Source of the DNA: an uncultured Nocardioides sp.
GTDB taxonomy: Bacteria > Actinomycetota > Actinomycetes > Propionibacteriales > Nocardioidaceae
Length of the DNA stretch: 5,652 bases
Reading direction: 5' to 3'
NCBI RefSeq assembly: GCF_946885725.1
Contig: NZ_CAMPGZ010000233.1
Span: 1-5,652, forward strand
Part shown: piece after piece, positions 5,203 through 5,652 of the stretch
Numbering within the stretch: position 1 is the stretch's first letter
Layout of the letters: every line of letters starts with the position of its first letter
The notes under the pieces: model-generated
Told to the model about the DNA's origin: nothing
What the model saw: the letters and a program-made list of their open reading frames with translations, nothing else
Databases searched by the model: none
Translations under genes and position numbers: made by a program

Positions 5203-5652
5203 GTGACCACCATCGAGCAGATGAACCCCGAGCTCGCCGGACTCGGCCGCTACGAGTACGGCTGGGCCGACCCGGACACCGCCGGCGCGGCCGCGCAGCG
5301 CGGGTTGAACGAGGCGGTCGTCCGCGACATCTCGGCCAAGAAGGGCGAGCCGCAGTGGATGCTCGACCTCCGCCTGAAGGGCCTCAAGCTCTTCCAGCGC
5401 AAGCCCATGCCCACGTGGGGCGCGGAGCTCGGCGACATCGACTTCGACAACATCAAGTACTTCGTCCGGTCCACCGAGAAGCAGGCTGCGACGTGGGACG
5501 ACCTGCCCGAGGACATCCGCAACACCTACGACAAGCTCGGCATCCCCGAGGCGGAGAAGCAGCGCCTCGTCGCCGGCGTCGCCGCGCAGTACGAGTCCGA
5601 GGTCGTCTACCACCAGATCCGCGAGGACCTGGAGGAGCAGGGCGTCATCTTC
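5203..5652 (+). CDS. sufB: SufB, Fe-S cluster scaffold subunit, 3' end cut by window
   Basis: Core scaffold of the SufBC2D complex, on which Fe-S clusters are built in the cytoplasm using sulfur from the SufS/SufU pair. The frame is open from GTG 5203 to the window edge: 150 residues, roughly the first third of a ~470-residue family member. The N-terminus is strongly family-like: GRYEYGWADPDTAG (15-28), LNEAVVRDISAKKGEPQWMLDLRLKGL (35-61), and the F-x-x-K/R-P-M-P-TWGA motif around 64-75, followed by DIDFDNIKYFVR (78-89). The GIPEAEKQRLVAG and YESEVVYHQIREDLEEQG segments (113-148) also fit. The beta-helix core and catalytic Cys lie beyond the window. The start codon sits 7 bases after sufR, so the two are almost certainly one operon; sufD, sufC, sufS and sufU would be expected next but are not visible. 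Confidence 0.96.
   Translation, partial: MTTIEQMNPELAGLGRYEYGWADPDTAGAAAQRGLNEAVVRDISAKKGEPQWMLDLRLKGLKLFQRKPMPTWGAELGDIDFDNIKYFVRSTEKQAATWDDLPEDIRNTYDKLGIPEAEKQRLVAGVAAQYESEVVYHQIREDLEEQGVIF

Noticed and set aside
4398..5213. 271-codon minus-strand frame opposite sufR
   Set aside because: It is antisense to the clearly recognisable sufR, has no recognisable domain, and crosses the sufR promoter region.
5062..5613. 183-codon minus-strand frame opposite sufR/sufB
   Set aside because: The + strand here encodes unmistakable SufB. The minus frame is a shadow rich in Leu/Val/Glu/Asp produced by SufB codons.
1..5652. tRNA, rRNA, CRISPR, insertion sequence or integrase signatures
   Set aside because: None seen on either strand; gene content and codon use look uniform across the window with no sign of recent transfer.

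Overview
This window looks like an ordinary stretch of chromosome from a high-GC Gram-positive bacterium (Actinomycetota). The bases are strongly G/C rich, third codon positions are almost all G or C, most genes appear to start with GTG, and several genes are recognisable actinobacterial types. One is a SufR-type Fe-S regulator directly upstream of sufB. Another is a ctaA/ABC-exporter cluster divergent from sufR. The genus cannot be fixed from the sequence; a Nocardioides- or Pseudonocardia-like organism would fit, but that is a guess. There are no tRNA or rRNA genes, insertion sequences, CRISPR arrays or phage genes.

Layout: (1) Bases 3-569 (+) hold the 3' part of a Mug/TDG-family G/U mismatch uracil-DNA glycosylase whose start lies before the window. 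(2) Bases 642-1532 (+) encode an AraC-family regulator with a C-terminal GyrI-like ligand domain. A clear interrupted palindrome and a possible promoter lie just upstream. (3) Bases 1533-1645 separate two convergent genes and contain a large hairpin (1573-1618), probably a shared terminator. (4) Bases 4334 to 1646 (-) form a three-gene operon: an ABC-2 exporter ATPase, its membrane permease and the heme A synthase CtaA. Both junctions overlap (4 and about 10 bases), so translation is probably coupled. (5) Bases 4335-4499 are the divergent control region. It has two candidate leaderless promoters and two dyads. (6) Bases 4500-5195 (+) encode SufR, and sufB follows 7 bases later and runs off the right edge at 5652.

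How they fit together: the right half links Fe-S cluster assembly (sufR-sufB, presumably followed by the rest of the suf operon) with a divergently transcribed operon that makes heme A for the aa3 cytochrome oxidase and an exporter of unknown substrate. From memory, the same order (ctaA, permease, ATPase, divergent from sufR-sufB) occurs in Mycobacterium tuberculosis, where a mannosyltransferase-type gene additionally sits between the ATPase and sufR; no such gene is present here. The left half (mug, araC) appears unrelated.

I found no convincing novel system. The points most worth a second look are the palindrome before araC, the paired leaderless promoters and dyads between the exporter and sufR, the Asn in place of a His in CtaA, and the tight coupling of ctaA with an uncharacterised exporter.
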